NCBI GenBank assembly: GCA_902362865.1
Contig: CABIYE010000021.1
Span: forward strand, 1 to 52,877
Source of the DNA: Clostridiaceae bacterium
GTDB lineage: Bacteria > Bacillota > Clostridia > Lachnospirales > Lachnospiraceae
Reading direction: 5' to 3'
Length of the DNA: 52,877 nucleotides
The notes beneath the pieces are model-generated. The model did no database searches. It was given only the letters and a program-made list of their open reading frames with translations, and was not told the DNA's origin. Numbering within the stretch: the first letter of the stretch is position 1; every line of letters begins with the position of its first letter. The position numbers and the translations under genes are program-made. Positions 32,893 through 42,990 of this stretch are shown here, in pieces.

Positions 32893-33587
32893 GCCGGTAA
32901 ACCAGCTTTACGTGGATATTTATTCTTTGTTGCAGATGTTTTTCTTATTTTCACAAAAGATCGATGAATATCTGTCTCAGGAAGACTGAATTTCACGACA
33001 TCCTCTACTCTTCCTCCAAGTATCTGAATTGCCTTTTTTGACTTTAATAATTCTTCCTCAATATCCCCTGATTTATAAGAAATGAATACCCCTTCTTTTT
33101 TTACGTAAGGAAGACAATATTCAGACAAAGTAGATAAATTAGAAACAGCTCTGGAAACACATAAATCATAATTTTCCCTATATTGCTCCTTCCTTGCATA
33201 ATCTTCGGCCCGACCATGAATTGTTTCTATCTCTTCTAATTTTAATTCATCTATCACAGCATCCAGAAATTTTATTCTTTTATTTAATGAATCCAATAAT
33301 GTAACTTTCAAATGTGGAAATGCAATTTTTAATGGCATTCCAGGAAAACCGGCACCAGTTCCTATATCAATTATTTTATCAATTTTAGACATATCTATAA
33401 CTTTTACAATTGACAGGCTATCGATAAAATGTTTTTCATTTACTTCTTCATATTCTGTTATTCCAGTAAGATTCATTACCTTATTCCATTCTGTCAGCAT
33501 TTCATAATAAATATCAAACTGACGCTTCATATTATCCGTAAGTTCAACACCTAATTCATTTAACTTTCTTTCAAATATTTTACTCAT
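32874..33587 (-). CDS. rsmG: 16S rRNA (guanine-N7)-methyltransferase RsmG
   Basis: 237 aa SAM-dependent enzyme that makes m7G527 in 16S rRNA; loss gives low-level streptomycin resistance. Rossmann motif IDIGTGAGFPGMPLKIAFP (about 70-90), then LLDSLNKRIKFLD and CVSRAVSNLSTLSEYCLP. ATG at 33587 follows AGGA; the frame extends to a GTG 8 codons upstream that lies in the inverted-repeat element and is less likely. The element at 33600-33794 ends directly before its ribosome site. Confidence 0.95.
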   Translation of the reverse strand: MSKIFERKLNELGVELTDNMKRQFDIYYEMLTEWNKVMNLTGITEYEEVNEKHFIDSLSIVKVIDMSKIDKIIDIGTGAGFPGMPLKIAFPHLKVTLLDSLNKRIKFLDAVIDELKLEEIETIHGRAEDYARKEQYRENYDLCVSRAVSNLSTLSEYCLPYVKKEGVFISYKSGDIEEELLKSKKAIQILGGRVEDVVKFSLPETDIHRSFVKIRKTSATKNKYPRKAGLPAKEPLS

Positions 33588-33599
33588 ATAACTTTTCCT

Positions 33600-33794
33600 G
33601 TTACTATTCACAGCACCCCACCAACATGCGCACTCGTCGCATCATCGATGCTCCAGTCTCGCTCCTGAAGGAGCTAAGACTGCTTATGCGAGTGGGGTGA
33701 CTGCTCCACAGTCCTGATTTGAAATCCAATATATCTTCTTACGTGCAAGCACGACAAATCCATATTGGATTTCAAATTGACTGTGAATAGTAAC
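33600..33794. repeat. 195-bp MITE-like inverted-repeat element
   Basis: Perfect 14-bp terminal inverted repeats GTTACTATTCACAG/CTGTGAATAGTAAC. Inside are nested dyads: CACCCCAC (614-621)/GTGGGGTG (692-699), CAGTCT-GCTCCT (654-666)/AGGAGC-AGACTG (669-682) and TTTGAAATCCAATAT (718-732)/its complement (762-776), offsets from 33000. No ORF. It fills the mnmG-rsmG gap. Confidence 0.7.
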
Positions 33795-33810
33795 CTTTTC
33801 CTTTTAAAAA

Positions 33811-35721
33811 TTATAATTGATGACTTGTCAGATAAACCAATAAAACTGAAATATCAGCAGGAGATACTCCGGAAATTCTTGATGCCTGTCCTATGGATAG
33901 AGGTTTTAATTCTTTCAATTTTTGAACAGCCTCTATTCTTAGACTTTTAATTTTATCATAATCAATATTTTCAGGAATTTTTTTACTCTCAAGCTTTTTA
34001 AATTGTTCTACCTGTTTTTTCTGTCTCTTTATATATCCATCATACTTAATGTTTATGTCTACTTGTTCTTTAATTTCTTCTTCCATATCTTCAGGAAATT
34101 CAGGTCTATCCTTATCCAGAGGTTTTAATATCTCATACGATAACTCCGGACGCCTTATTAACTCTACAATTGTTGACCCGGAATTTAAGGGGGTACTTCC
34201 GTATTTTTCCAACAATTCTTTTGTAACAGAATTTGCTCCTACATTTACATGCTCCAGGCGTTTTATTTCTTTTTCAATATATGATTCTTTTTTCAAAAAT
34301 CTCTCATATCTTTGCTGAGAAATAAGACCTATTTCATATCCTATTTCCGTAAGTCTCTGATCCGCATTATCCTGACGAAGAAGAAGACGATATTCTGCTC
34401 TGGAAGTCATCATCCGGTAAGGTTCATGACTTTCCTTTGTAACAAGATCATCAATCAAAACGCCTATATAGGCCTGGGATCGGTCTATTATAATTCCTTC
34501 TTTTCCTTGAAGCATCCTTGCAGCGTTAATCCCCGCAATTAACCCCTGTGCAGCAGCCTCTTCATAGCCCGAGCTTCCATTAAACTGTCCTCCACTGAAT
34601 AGTCCTTTTATATTTTTAAACTCCAGCGTAGGTTTTAATTGTCTTGCATCGATACAATCATATTCTATTGCATAAGCATTTCTTACAATTTTTACGTGTT
34701 CCAGACCCGGCACAGTCCTGTACATTGCATATTGTACATCTTCAGGCAATGAACTAGACATTCCTCCAATATACATTTCATTTGTTTCCAGTCCTTCAGG
34801 CTCAATAAACACCTGATGGCGATTTTTGTCAGAAAATTTTACTACTTTATCCTCAATAGACGGACAATATCTCGGACCTGTACCCTCTATCATTCCTGAA
34901 AAAAGAGGGGAGCGGTCAAGATTAGCTCTAATTATATCGTGAGTTTTCTCATTTGTGTAAGTAAGCCAGCATGACGCCTGATCTTTTTGTATATCTTCTG
35001 GATTCGTAGTAAAAGAAAAAGGCACAATTCTTTCATCACCAAACTGTTCTTCCATTTTTGTAAAATCTACAGAATTTTTATCAATTCTTGCCGGTGTTCC
35101 TGTTTTAAAACGGTACATCTTTATTCCAAGTTCTTTTAATGAATCCGTCAGATAATTTGCTGCCTGTAATCCGTTTGGACCAGTATTATTGCTAACTTCT
35201 CCATATATACATCTTGCTTTCAAATAAGTTCCCGTACAAAGGATGACCGCTTTGCAATGATAAACTGCTCCTGAAAATGTCATTACACCCGTAACTTCAT
35301 GATTTTCTGTTAGTATATCTACTACTTCTGCCTGCTTAATCTCTAAATTTTCCTGCGCTTCCAGAACCTGACGCATTGTCCGGCTATATAAAGCCTTATC
35401 TGCCTGGGCACGAAGTGAGTGAACCGCAGGCCCTTTTGACTTATTCAGCATTTTTGACTGAATAAAAGTTCTGTCTATTACTTTTCCCATCTCTCCGCCA
35501 AGGGCATCCACCTCTCTTACCAGATGTCCTTTAGAACTTCCTCCGATATTAGGGTTGCAGGGCATCAGAGCTATACTGTCTACACTAACAGTAAACACAA
35601 TTGTCCTAAATCCTAACCGTGCGGCTGCAAGAGCCGCCTCGCATCCCGCATGTCCCGCTCCAATAACAACTACATCATATTTATCTTTATTTTCCCATAC
35701 AGAATTTACTGAATATCTCAT
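33811..35721 (-). CDS. mnmG: tRNA uridine-34 carboxymethylaminomethyl synthase MnmG (GidA)
   Basis: 636 aa FAD enzyme that, with MnmE, makes cmnm5U34 in tRNAs. N-terminal FAD site [22 protein letters not shown], the family signature [20 protein letters not shown], and [25 protein letters not shown] near the middle; the C-terminal helical domain ends …[16 protein letters not shown], typical. ATG at 35721 has AGGAG 8 nt upstream. It overlaps the mnmE stop by 35 nt: the two are translationally coupled. Confidence 0.97.
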   Translation of the reverse strand: MRYSVNSVWENKDKYDVVVIGAGHAGCEAALAAARLGFRTIVFTVSVDSIALMPCNPNIGGSSKGHLVREVDALGGEMGKVIDRTFIQSKMLNKSKGPAVHSLRAQADKALYSRTMRQVLEAQENLEIKQAEVVDILTENHEVTGVMTFSGAVYHCKAVILCTGTYLKARCIYGEVSNNTGPNGLQAANYLTDSLKELGIKMYRFKTGTPARIDKNSVDFTKMEEQFGDERIVPFSFTTNPEDIQKDQASCWLTYTNEKTHDIIRANLDRSPLFSGMIEGTGPRYCPSIEDKVVKFSDKNRHQVFIEPEGLETNEMYIGGMSSSLPEDVQYAMYRTVPGLEHVKIVRNAYAIEYDCIDARQLKPTLEFKNIKGLFSGGQFNGSSGYEEAAAQGLIAGINAARMLQGKEGIIIDRSQAYIGVLIDDLVTKESHEPYRMMTSRAEYRLLLRQDNADQRLTEIGYEIGLISQQRYERFLKKESYIEKEIKRLEHVNVGANSVTKELLEKYGSTPLNSGSTIVELIRRPELSYEILKPLDKDRPEFPEDMEEEIKEQVDINIKYDGYIKRQKKQVEQFKKLESKKIPENIDYDKIKSLRIEAVQKLKELKPLSIGQASRISGVSPADISVLLVYLTSHQL

Positions 35722-37084
35722 CAATCAAATCTTCTCCTACTGTTTCTCCTGTAATACTTCCAAGAAATTCATATGCATCCATTAAATCAATGGAATAAAA
35801 ATCTTCCGGCATTCCGTTCTCTATACTTTCTTTCACTCTAATAAGACTCTCATATGCATCCTGAAGAGCAGTCTTTTGTCTTACATTCGTGATATAAATT
35901 TCGTTATTAAAAGAAAGATCTCCTTTATAAAACATTTCTTTCAAAGTATCCTCAAATTCAAGAATTCCTTTTTTGCTTCTTGCTGAAATTTCAATAATTG
36001 GAACAAAAGCCTTTCCCGGCAAAATATGTTCTATATCTTCTTTTCTTATCATCATATCTAAATCAGATTTATTTAACAAGATAATAGTCTTTTTTTCTTC
36101 TATTATTTTTAATATTTTATCATCATTTTCATCCAAATTTGTTGATGCATCTATTACATAAATAATCAAATCTGCTTCTTTCGCATGATGAATTGCCTTA
36201 TCTACTCCTATTTTTTCTACAATATCCTCTGTACTTCTGATACCTGCCGTATCCATGATATTTAAAGATATTCCCTGCAGATTAATTGTTTCCTGAATCA
36301 CATCTCTTGTTGTTCCTGCAACATCTGTTACAATTGCCCTCTCTTCACCCACAAGTACATTTAAAAGTGAAGATTTTCCTGCATTAGGCTTTCCCAGGAT
36401 AACCGTATTAATTCCTTCCTTTATTATTCTTCCGTCATCAGCCGAAGCAAGTAATTTTTCAATCTCATTTAAATGCTTATCCACAATTACTTTTAATTTA
36501 TCCCCATATCCATCCACACTAATATGTTCCGGGTCATCCAAAGCTGTTTCTATAAATGCAGTATGATAAAGGATTTCACTTCGTATTTCATTTATTTTAC
36601 TCTTTATATTCCCTTTTAACTGACTCACAGAACTCTTTAATGCATATTCATTTTTGGACTGGATAATATCTATAACTGCTTCTGCCTGCGACAGGTCCAT
36701 TTTTCCATTTAAAAAAGCTCTTTTTGTAAATTCTCCGGGCTGTGCAGGTCTTGCTCCGTATTTAATTACCGTCTCCAACACTTTTTTAACAACAAGGATC
36801 CCTCCGTGACAATTCACTTCAACGGTATCTTCTCCTGTATAACTATGTGGACCTCTCATCAACATAACCAGAACTTCATCAATAGTATCTTCTCCATCTA
36901 CAATATATCCATAATGAATGGTGTGAGATTTTTGCTGTGATAAGAGCTTTTTTCCATTCTTACTCTTATATATTTTGTCAGCAATTGCAAATGCTTTTTC
37001 TCCGCTCATTCTAACGATCCCGATTCCTGATTCTGTCATTGCTGTGGAAATTGCTGCAATCGTTTGAGATAAATCCTGATTCAT
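35687..37084 (-). CDS. mnmE: tRNA modification GTPase MnmE (TrmE)
   Basis: 465 aa partner of MnmG. N-terminal folate-binding domain (about 1-120), helical domain, and an inserted G domain: G1 [12 protein letters not shown] near 231-242, G3 DTAG, G4 NKSD. The C-terminal FCMGK carries the conserved Cys of the C-[I/L/M]-G-K motif needed for modification. Separated from jag by a terminator, so it probably has its own promoter. Confidence 0.97.
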   Translation of the reverse strand: MNQDLSQTIAAISTAMTESGIGIVRMSGEKAFAIADKIYKSKNGKKLLSQQKSHTIHYGYIVDGEDTIDEVLVMLMRGPHSYTGEDTVEVNCHGGILVVKKVLETVIKYGARPAQPGEFTKRAFLNGKMDLSQAEAVIDIIQSKNEYALKSSVSQLKGNIKSKINEIRSEILYHTAFIETALDDPEHISVDGYGDKLKVIVDKHLNEIEKLLASADDGRIIKEGINTVILGKPNAGKSSLLNVLVGEERAIVTDVAGTTRDVIQETINLQGISLNIMDTAGIRSTEDIVEKIGVDKAIHHAKEADLIIYVIDASTNLDENDDKILKIIEEKKTIILLNKSDLDMMIRKEDIEHILPGKAFVPIIEISARSKKGILEFEDTLKEMFYKGDLSFNNEIYITNVRQKTALQDAYESLIRVKESIENGMPEDFYSIDLMDAYEFLGSITGETVGEDLIDEIFSKFCMGK

Positions 37085-37113
37085 ATATTTACAACCTTTC
37101 TTATAATAAAACA

Positions 37114-37161
37114 GGCTGCTGTAAAACTGACAGTTAATAAACTTCTGATTTTACAACAGCC
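37114..37161 (-). terminator. Terminator between jag and mnmE
   Basis: GGCTGTTGTAAAA and TTTTACAGCAGCC pair on the minus-strand RNA around a 22-nt loop; TGTTTTATTAT follows. Confidence 0.8.
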
Positions 37162-37169
37162 CCTTATCT

Positions 37170-37991
37170 TTACTTTCTTACTAATGTAACAACTACGCGG
37201 CGGTAAGGCTCCTCTCCTTCGCTGTGTGTTTTAACATTTCTGTCTGACTGAAGAGCAGAATGAATAATTCTTCTCTCATATGGATTCATAGGTTCAAGAG
37301 AAATTGTCTTTTTTGTTCTCTTTACTTTATGTGCTATGTTCTTTGCAAGATTCTCAAGAGTTTCTTTTCTTCTTCTTCTATAATCTTCCGTATCCAACTT
37401 TACTCTTACATATCCTTCCTGTGTCTTATTGGCAACACGATTAGTAAGATACTGAAGAGAATCTAGCGTCTGTCCTCTCTTTCCGATAAGAATTCCCATG
37501 TTCTCTCCATCCATATTGATACTAAGAGCTCCTTCTTCATCTACTTCTGAAGTAATATCTACTTTCATTCCCATCGTATCTAATACATTATGAAGAAATT
37601 CTTCACAGGCTTTTATTGTAGCATCCTCAACCTTTGCGAGTTCTGCTTCTTTTCTTGGTTCTTTCCTGGGTTCTGCTTTTGGCTCTTCCTTTGCCTTTGG
37701 CTCCTTTTTGAAATCTTTTCTATTATCTTTTTTATTTTCTTTCTTAAATTCTTTCTTTGTTTCTTTTTTTGTTTCTTTCTTTATTTCTTCTCTTACTTCT
37801 TCTTTCACAGGCTCTTCTTCAACTTTTCTTCTCGCTTTGATTACTGCCTGTTTTGCTCCGATGCCAAGAAATCCGGAACTTCCTTTTTCTATTACATCAT
37901 AGTCTAACTTGTCGCTTGTCACTCCTAATTGAATCAACGCTTCTGTAATAGCATCATCTAATGTTTTTGCAGATACTGTAATTTCTTCCAT
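37170..37991 (-). CDS. jag: RNA-binding protein Jag/KhpB
   Basis: 273 aa. Jag_N domain (about 1-50, SGFLGIGAKQAVIKARRK), a long Lys/Glu repeat linker (KKETKKETKKEFKKENKK-type, about 55-120), KH domain (about 150-205, NMGILIGKRGQTLDSLQYL) and R3H domain (about 215-273, NPYERRIIHSALQSDRNVKTHS). KhpB binds many RNAs and is linked to cell-division control in other Firmicutes. The gene follows yidC, the usual order. The low-complexity linker is longer than average. Confidence 0.95.
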   Translation of the reverse strand: MEEITVSAKTLDDAITEALIQLGVTSDKLDYDVIEKGSSGFLGIGAKQAVIKARRKVEEEPVKEEVREEIKKETKKETKKEFKKENKKDNRKDFKKEPKAKEEPKAEPRKEPRKEAELAKVEDATIKACEEFLHNVLDTMGMKVDITSEVDEEGALSINMDGENMGILIGKRGQTLDSLQYLTNRVANKTQEGYVRVKLDTEDYRRRRKETLENLAKNIAHKVKRTKKTISLEPMNPYERRIIHSALQSDRNVKTHSEGEEPYRRVVVTLVRK

Positions 37992-38012
37992 TTAAAACTA
38001 CCTCCATATCTA

Positions 38013-39089
38013 TTATCGCTTATTGTTTTCATTAAACTTCTTCACCATGCTGGCTTTAGAAGCTAAACTTCCTTCTTTCGCATTCATAGCCTTTTCGGCT
38101 GCTTCTCTTACTTTTTCTTCCCTTTTTTCATCTGCTATTGTGGACTGTTTTGCTGTATTCTTAATACTTCTTGTATTCGTCTGTGCCATTTCATTGATCT
38201 TCTCAGCCTTTTCTCCACGTTTTCTTTGCTTCTTAGCAGCTTTTTCTCTGTTTTTTTCGATCAAATCTTCTACTGAAATTTTACTCAGATGCTTATTAAT
38301 AAATATCTGCTGCACACAACGTACAACCGCGCTTATAACCCAGTATACACCAATACCTGATGAAAATGTAAATACCATAAATACAGAAAAAATAGGCATT
38401 GTCAGATTCATCGTATTCATAGTTCCTGCCATCGGATTATCTTTATCCAACTGACCTGACGCTGACTGTGATAACTTCATACTTATAAACTGTGTAAGAC
38501 CGGAAAGAACCGGAAGTGCAATACAACTGATAACGATAAGCCACGGCGCCATGTCAAATGTATCTCTTACTTTAATAATTTCCCAGGGTGACATGGACAT
38601 ATTTGGTATTGTCAGGAATTTTTGTACTTCTGCTCCTGCATTTTTAATAGCAGGTACATAAGTTTCCATATCATAAATAACCGGATACAAAGCAAGAAGT
38701 AACGGCATCTGTATCAGTAATGGAAGACATCCGCTCATTGTAGAAGTTCCATATTTATCGTATACTTGTTGAATTTCCTCCTGCTGCTTCACCATAGAGG
38801 CCTGATCTTTTTTATTCTTATACTTCTTTTGGATCGCCTGTATTTCAGGATTCATTACAGAAGTCATCTTCGATGTTTTCTGCTGTTTAACAGTAAGTGG
38901 AATCATTAATGTATACACAAAAATCGTATATATAATAATTGACCATCCTATCAGACCATTGTCTGTCGGCAATAAATTGTCTAATGTCGTATAGATAAAG
39001 TTCATCACTTTACCCAGTAACCACGCAATCTGTCCTACAATCGGCCAGCTTGCCGTAGTCGCTCTTTCTGCGGCTAATAATATACCCAT
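38013..39089 (-). CDS. yidC: Membrane protein insertase YidC
   Basis: 358 aa YidC/Oxa1 insertase for membrane protein biogenesis. Hydrophobic segments at about 20-35, 45-70, 125-145, 180-200 and 230-255, with the cytoplasmic coiled-coil hairpin MNPEIQAIQKKYKNKKDQASM near 79-100. The C-terminal tail is very basic (KNREKAAKKQRKRGEK), suited to ribosome contact. No lipobox, so the N-terminus is unlike the Bacillus lipoprotein form. GGAGG precedes ATG. Confidence 0.96.
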   Translation of the reverse strand: MGILLAAERATTASWPIVGQIAWLLGKVMNFIYTTLDNLLPTDNGLIGWSIIIYTIFVYTLMIPLTVKQQKTSKMTSVMNPEIQAIQKKYKNKKDQASMVKQQEEIQQVYDKYGTSTMSGCLPLLIQMPLLLALYPVIYDMETYVPAIKNAGAEVQKFLTIPNMSMSPWEIIKVRDTFDMAPWLIVISCIALPVLSGLTQFISMKLSQSASGQLDKDNPMAGTMNTMNLTMPIFSVFMVFTFSSGIGVYWVISAVVRCVQQIFINKHLSKISVEDLIEKNREKAAKKQRKRGEKAEKINEMAQTNTRSIKNTAKQSTIADEKREEKVREAAEKAMNAKEGSLASKASMVKKFNENNKR

Positions 39090-39131
39090 CTCTTTAATTC
39101 CTCCAATTGCATCTAATAAAGTTTCATAAAA

Positions 39132-39344
39132 TTACGGAACGGGGTCATACCCTCCTTTTGAAAAAGGATTACAGCGCAGGATTCTCCATACAGCAAGAAT
39201 CCCTCCTTTAAAAGCCCCGTGCTTTTCTATTGCCTCTATAGCATATCTGGAACATGTAGGATAATATTTGCAGGAAGAATATCCTTTCGCACCTGACAAA
39301 TATTTCTGATAAAATCTTATGAAACCTATCAATACCCTTTTCAT
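39132..39344 (-). CDS. yidD: Membrane protein insertion efficiency factor YidD
   Basis: 70 aa, the full short family. Contains the signature [21 protein letters not shown] with conserved Cys residues, an amphipathic N-terminal helix, and the C-terminal [14 protein letters not shown]. Helps YidC-dependent insertion. Lies between rnpA and yidC as in most bacteria. Confidence 0.95.
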   Translation of the reverse strand: MKRVLIGFIRFYQKYLSGAKGYSSCKYYPTCSRYAIEAIEKHGAFKGGILAVWRILRCNPFSKGGYDPVP

Positions 39345-39360
39345 CAGCCTTCACTCCATC

Positions 39361-39699
39361 TTATTCATTTATAATTTTATGAAGCCGTCCCAGGTGGAGA
39401 AGCGCACTTTCTATCTCTTTATAGCTTTTCCCTTTTGCCGAACTTCTTGCTATAATTACAATGTCTAATCCACATGGAAACTTTTCTTCTTGCAGCCGAT
39501 AGCTTTCACGTATTAATCGAGTCAGTCTATGTCTGACTATGCTGTTCCCTACTTTTTTACTTACGGAAATTCCCAGTCTGTTCTTTCCAATTCCATTCTT
39601 CATTATATACATTACCAGATATTTGTTCGCATTGGAATTTCCTTTTTTATAAACTGTCTGAAAGTCACTATTTTTTTTTAAAGATTCGGAAAATCTCAT
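39361..39699 (-). CDS. rnpA: Ribonuclease P protein component
   Basis: 112 aa basic cofactor of RNase P. The RNR signature is present as NRLGISVSKKVGNSIVRHRLTRLIRESYR (about 40-68), and DIVIIARSSAKGKSY follows. ATG at 39699 (an adjacent GTG is in frame) follows GGGGAA. It is 48 nt downstream of rpmH's end, beyond a terminator-like hairpin. Confidence 0.96.
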   Translation of the reverse strand: MRFSESLKKNSDFQTVYKKGNSNANKYLVMYIMKNGIGKNRLGISVSKKVGNSIVRHRLTRLIRESYRLQEEKFPCGLDIVIIARSSAKGKSYKEIESALLHLGRLHKIINE

Positions 39700-39730
39700 C
39701 ACTTTTTCCCCTGATTTTCATAGAAGAAAA

Positions 39731-39748
39731 GGCCACATATATGCGGCC
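39731..39748 (-). terminator. Short hairpin between rpmH and rnpA
   Basis: GGCCGCATATATGTGGCC on the minus strand followed by TTTTCTTC. The stem starts at the rpmH stop codon. Likely a partial terminator that sets the rpmH:rnpA ratio. Confidence 0.65.
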
Positions 39749-39882
39749 TACGCTGATAATTGTTTTCTTCCTTTTGCTCTTCTTCTTGCAAGCACTTTTC
39801 TTCCACCTGCTGTTCTCATTCTTGCTCTGAAACCATGAACCTTAGATCTCTGTCTCTTTTTTGGCTGGAATGTCATTTTCAT
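39748..39882 (-). CDS. rpmH: 50S ribosomal protein L34
   Basis: 44 aa: [18 protein letters not shown], then [26 protein letters not shown], the universal L34. GGGAGG lies about 9 nt before ATG at 39882; the frame is open 32 codons further upstream but this is the DnaA-box spacer side and not part of the protein. Confidence 0.98.
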   Translation of the reverse strand: MKMTFQPKKRQRSKVHGFRARMRTAGGRKVLARRRAKGRKQLSA

Positions 39883-40239
39883 TGATAATCCACCTCCCTT
39901 ATATTTTACATGGGTTTGTCCCCTTTTTCTCTTTAAGACATCGCATCTAATTATATTAAAAAAAAGCCCAAACGTCAAGCAAATATAAGGATTTCCTTAA
40001 TTTTTTCTTTTTCACTTATACACACTTATCAACATTTTGTGGATATCTTTATCAAAACATGTGGATAACTTACTTTTTTATGTTTTTTTTCATTTCTTTT
40101 TTCCTATATTTTACTTATTTTACTTCTTTCACAAGTTATCCACATTCTTTTTTCATTGCTTAAATATTTATTTTGATGTAAAATAAAATAGAATACGCAT
40201 ACCAACAAAATGCAATACAATTCAGGAGCTAAAATAATT
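39883..40239. promoter_or_regulatory. rpmH-dnaA intergenic region with DnaA-box cluster
   Basis: Very AT-rich. DnaA boxes or near-boxes: TTATACACA 40016-40024, TTATCAACA 40026-40034, TGTGGATAT 40038-40046, TTATCAAAA 40049-40057, TGTGGATAA 40060-40068 (perfect), TTATCCACA 40136-40144 (perfect, opposite). This is the upstream half of a bipartite clostridial origin and also holds the divergent rpmH and dnaA promoters. Confidence 0.85.
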
Positions 40240-41616
40240 ATGAACATTGTTGAAGAAAAATGGATGGAGATAATTGAACATCTGCGTGTGGAACTTGATT
40301 TATCCAATGTTTCATTCACAACATGGATTAAACCTTTAAAAGTATACAAGGTTGTAGACAATACTGTCTATATTCTTGTTAATATGAATGCAAGTATTGA
40401 CTACATAGAAAAAAAATATATGCTTCATCTTAAAGTTGCTATCGCAGAAATAACAGGAACAGAATTTGATATTATTTTTATTGCGGAAGATGATGACAGA
40501 CTGGGAGATATAGACGAAACATCTTCAAAACCAGCAGAAAAAAAGAAAACAAAATCTGCCGCCGAGAAAGCGGGACTCAATCCAAAATATACTTTCGATA
40601 CATTCGTAGTAGGTAATAATAATAATTTTGCACATGCTGCATCGGTAGCAGTAGCTGAATCTCCTGGAGAAGTATATAATCCACTATTCCTGTACGGAGG
40701 GGTAGGACTTGGAAAGACACATTTGATGCACTCCATTGCGCATTATATTTTAGATATTAATCCGAAAAAAAAGGTTTTATATGCAACCAGCGAATCCTTT
40801 ACCAATGAACTGATTGCTTCACTGAAAAACAGCAAAGAGACATCCATGGCAGATTTCCGTGACAAATACCGGAATATAGACGTCCTGCTTATTGATGATA
40901 TCCAATTTCTGATTGGAAAAGAAAGTACGCAAGAAGAATTCTTCCATACTTTTAACCATCTGCATACTTTAGGAAAGCAGATCATCATCTCAAGCGACCG
41001 CCCTCCCAAAGACATTGAGACTCTGGAGGCAAGGCTTCGGACCAGATTTGAATGGGGGCTTATTGCTGATATTTCTTCTCCTGATTACGAAACAAGGATG
41101 GCAATCCTGCAGAAAAAGATAGAATTAGATCATCTGGAGAAATATAACATTCCCAATGATGTACTTCAATACATCGCTTCGAATGTTAAGACAAATATTC
41201 GTGAGCTGGAAGGCTCCCTTAATAAATTGATTGCTCTTTATAAGCTGGAGCAATATAAGAAAGAAATTAATATATCATTGGCTGCTGAAGCCCTGAAGGA
41301 TATTATTTCTTCTGAAAATAACAGAGCGGTAACTCCTGAATTAATCTTGGATATTGTTTCTGAACATTTCGGAGTTTCCATTGCTGACTTGAAGAGTAAG
41401 AAAAAAAATGCAGAAATTGCTCTTCCAAGACAAATTTTTATGTATTTGTGCCGCACAATGACCGATACTCCTTTGAAGTCTATTGGTCTGATGCTGGGAG
41501 GAAAAGATCACTCTACTATTAATCACGGCGTTAATAAAATTGCTTCGGAAATAAAAAAAGATGAAACATTAAACAATACCGTCGATATAATAAAGAAAAA
41601 AATCAATCCTGTTTAA
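40240..41616 (+). CDS. dnaA: Chromosomal replication initiator DnaA
   Basis: 458 aa. Domain I (about 1-80), a Lys/Ala-rich linker, AAA+ domain with Walker A GGVGLGKTHLMH near 156-167 and Walker B VLLIDDIQFL, arginine-finger segment TRFEWGLIADI, and domain IV HTH with the signature GGKDHSTINHGVNKI. ATG at 40240 follows AGGAG; ten further in-frame codons upstream are unlikely. Bound by DnaA boxes on both sides. Confidence 0.98.
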   Translation: MNIVEEKWMEIIEHLRVELDLSNVSFTTWIKPLKVYKVVDNTVYILVNMNASIDYIEKKYMLHLKVAIAEITGTEFDIIFIAEDDDRLGDIDETSSKPAEKKKTKSAAEKAGLNPKYTFDTFVVGNNNNFAHAASVAVAESPGEVYNPLFLYGGVGLGKTHLMHSIAHYILDINPKKKVLYATSESFTNELIASLKNSKETSMADFRDKYRNIDVLLIDDIQFLIGKESTQEEFFHTFNHLHTLGKQIIISSDRPPKDIETLEARLRTRFEWGLIADISSPDYETRMAILQKKIELDHLEKYNIPNDVLQYIASNVKTNIRELEGSLNKLIALYKLEQYKKEINISLAAEALKDIISSENNRAVTPELILDIVSEHFGVSIADLKSKKKNAEIALPRQIFMYLCRTMTDTPLKSIGLMLGGKDHSTINHGVNKIASEIKKDETLNNTVDIIKKKINPV

Positions 41617-41875
41617 ATGTTCAAAACTATGTGGACAACTTGTGATTAGATTGTGGATAATTGTGGAAAACACATTTCTTCAAAAAACGACAAATTTTTT
41701 CCCCAATCCACTCACATAATTTTCTCTTCATTTCCACATACTTTTCAGAACCGAAACCTCCCTTATTTAGCGGGTTCAGAGGGGTTATCCACGAATTCAC
41801 ATCCCCTACTACTACTAAGACGGAATTTTTTATATTTATATATATAACACAGCGTGTGAAAGGAGTTATACACAG
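41617..41875. promoter_or_regulatory. oriC core between dnaA and dnaN (DnaA boxes, DnaA-trios, AT-rich DUE)
   Basis: DnaA boxes TGTGGACAA 41630-41638, TGTGGATAA 41652-41660, TGTGGAAAA 41662-41670, TTTCCACA 41731-41738, TTATCCACG 41785-41793 and TTATACACA 41866-41874. After the box at 41785 comes a short GC-rich CCCC, then TACTACTACTAA (41807-41818), four DnaA-trios read on the other strand, then an AT-only run (about 41824-41847). This box/GC/trio/AT order is the basal unwinding element described for Bacillus. Confidence 0.88.
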
Positions 41876-42982
41876 ATGAAAATTGTTTGCAGTAAATCGA
41901 ATCTTGTAAAAGGTGTAAATATTGTTTCCAAGGCAGTTCCTTCTAAAACAACTATGCCTATTCTGGAATGTATACTAATTGACGCGAATATGGATGTGAT
42001 AAAGCTCACTTCTAACGACATGGAATTAGGAATTCAGACAGAAATAGAAGGAGAAATTATCAAACACGGTATGATTGCCATAGATGCAAAAATATTTTCA
42101 GAAATCGTAAGAAAACTACCGGATAATGATGTTATAATAGAAACTGATGAAAATCTTCAGACAACAATTACCTGCGAAAAGGCTAAATTTAATATCTCAG
42201 GTAAATCAGGAGAAGATTTTGCTTATCTGCCTATTATAGAAAAAAACGAAACTATAGTAGTATCACAATTCACATTAAAAGAAGTAATAAGACAGACAAT
42301 ATTTTCCATAGCGGATAATGAAAGTAATAAATTAATGACTGGTGAATTGTTTGAAATTCATGATAACATTTTGAGAGTTGTTTCTTTAGATGGACACAGA
42401 CTTTCTATTCGTAAGATTGAATTAAAACAGCAATATTCTGACAAAAAAATTGTAGTCCCGGGTAAAACGCTTATGGAAGTAAGCAAGATTCTTTCAGGAG
42501 AAGCAGAAAGTGAAGTATGTATGTACTTTACAAATAATCATATTGTGTTTGAATTCGACAGGACGGTAGTCGTATCCAGATTAATTGAGGGAGAATATTT
42601 TAAAATTGATCAGATGCTTTCCAATGACTATGAGACGAAGGTTAAGATAAATAAAAAAGAATTGTTAAATTGTATCGATAGAGCAACTCTTTTGGTAAAA
42701 GAAGGAGATAAAAAACCGATTATCATTAATATAGGCGATGAAATTATGGAGTTAAAAATTAAATCACAGCTTGGCTCCATGAACGAAGATATTGTGATAA
42801 ATAAAGAGGGAAAAGATTTAATGATAGGATTCAATCCCAAATTTTTGATTGATGCGCTCCGTGTTATTGATGACGAAGAAGTAGATCTTTATTTGATGAA
42901 TGCAAAAGCTCCATGCTTTATTAAGGATGAAGATGAAAATTATATTTATTTAATTTTACCGGTTAATTTTAATGCAATATAG
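41876..42982 (+). CDS. dnaN: DNA polymerase III beta sliding clamp
   Basis: 368 aa ring-forming processivity clamp with three repeated clamp domains; segments MKIVCSKSNLVKGVNIVSKAVPSKTTMPILE at the start, NIRRIELKQ-like centre (DGHRLSIRKIEL) and the C-terminal YLILPVNFN match the family. Normal length. AAAGGAG overlaps a DnaA box just before the ATG, so DnaA binding could affect dnaN. Confidence 0.97.
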   Translation: MKIVCSKSNLVKGVNIVSKAVPSKTTMPILECILIDANMDVIKLTSNDMELGIQTEIEGEIIKHGMIAIDAKIFSEIVRKLPDNDVIIETDENLQTTITCEKAKFNISGKSGEDFAYLPIIEKNETIVVSQFTLKEVIRQTIFSIADNESNKLMTGELFEIHDNILRVVSLDGHRLSIRKIELKQQYSDKKIVVPGKTLMEVSKILSGEAESEVCMYFTNNHIVFEFDRTVVVSRLIEGEYFKIDQMLSNDYETKVKINKKELLNCIDRATLLVKEGDKKPIIINIGDEIMELKIKSQLGSMNEDIVINKEGKDLMIGFNPKFLIDALRVIDDEEVDLYLMNAKAPCFIKDEDENYIYLILPVNFNAI

Positions 42983-42990
42983 GAGAACAG

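Noticed and set aside
37714..37900. Repeated KKETKKE/KKENKK-type codons in jag, considered as a possible tandem repeat.
   Set aside because: It is a normal low-complexity basic linker of KhpB, not a DNA-level repeat.
37590..37907. Plus-strand ORF of Phe/Leu/Ser-rich repeats opposite jag.
   Set aside because: It is the complement of the Lys/Glu-rich Jag linker; composition is an artefact.
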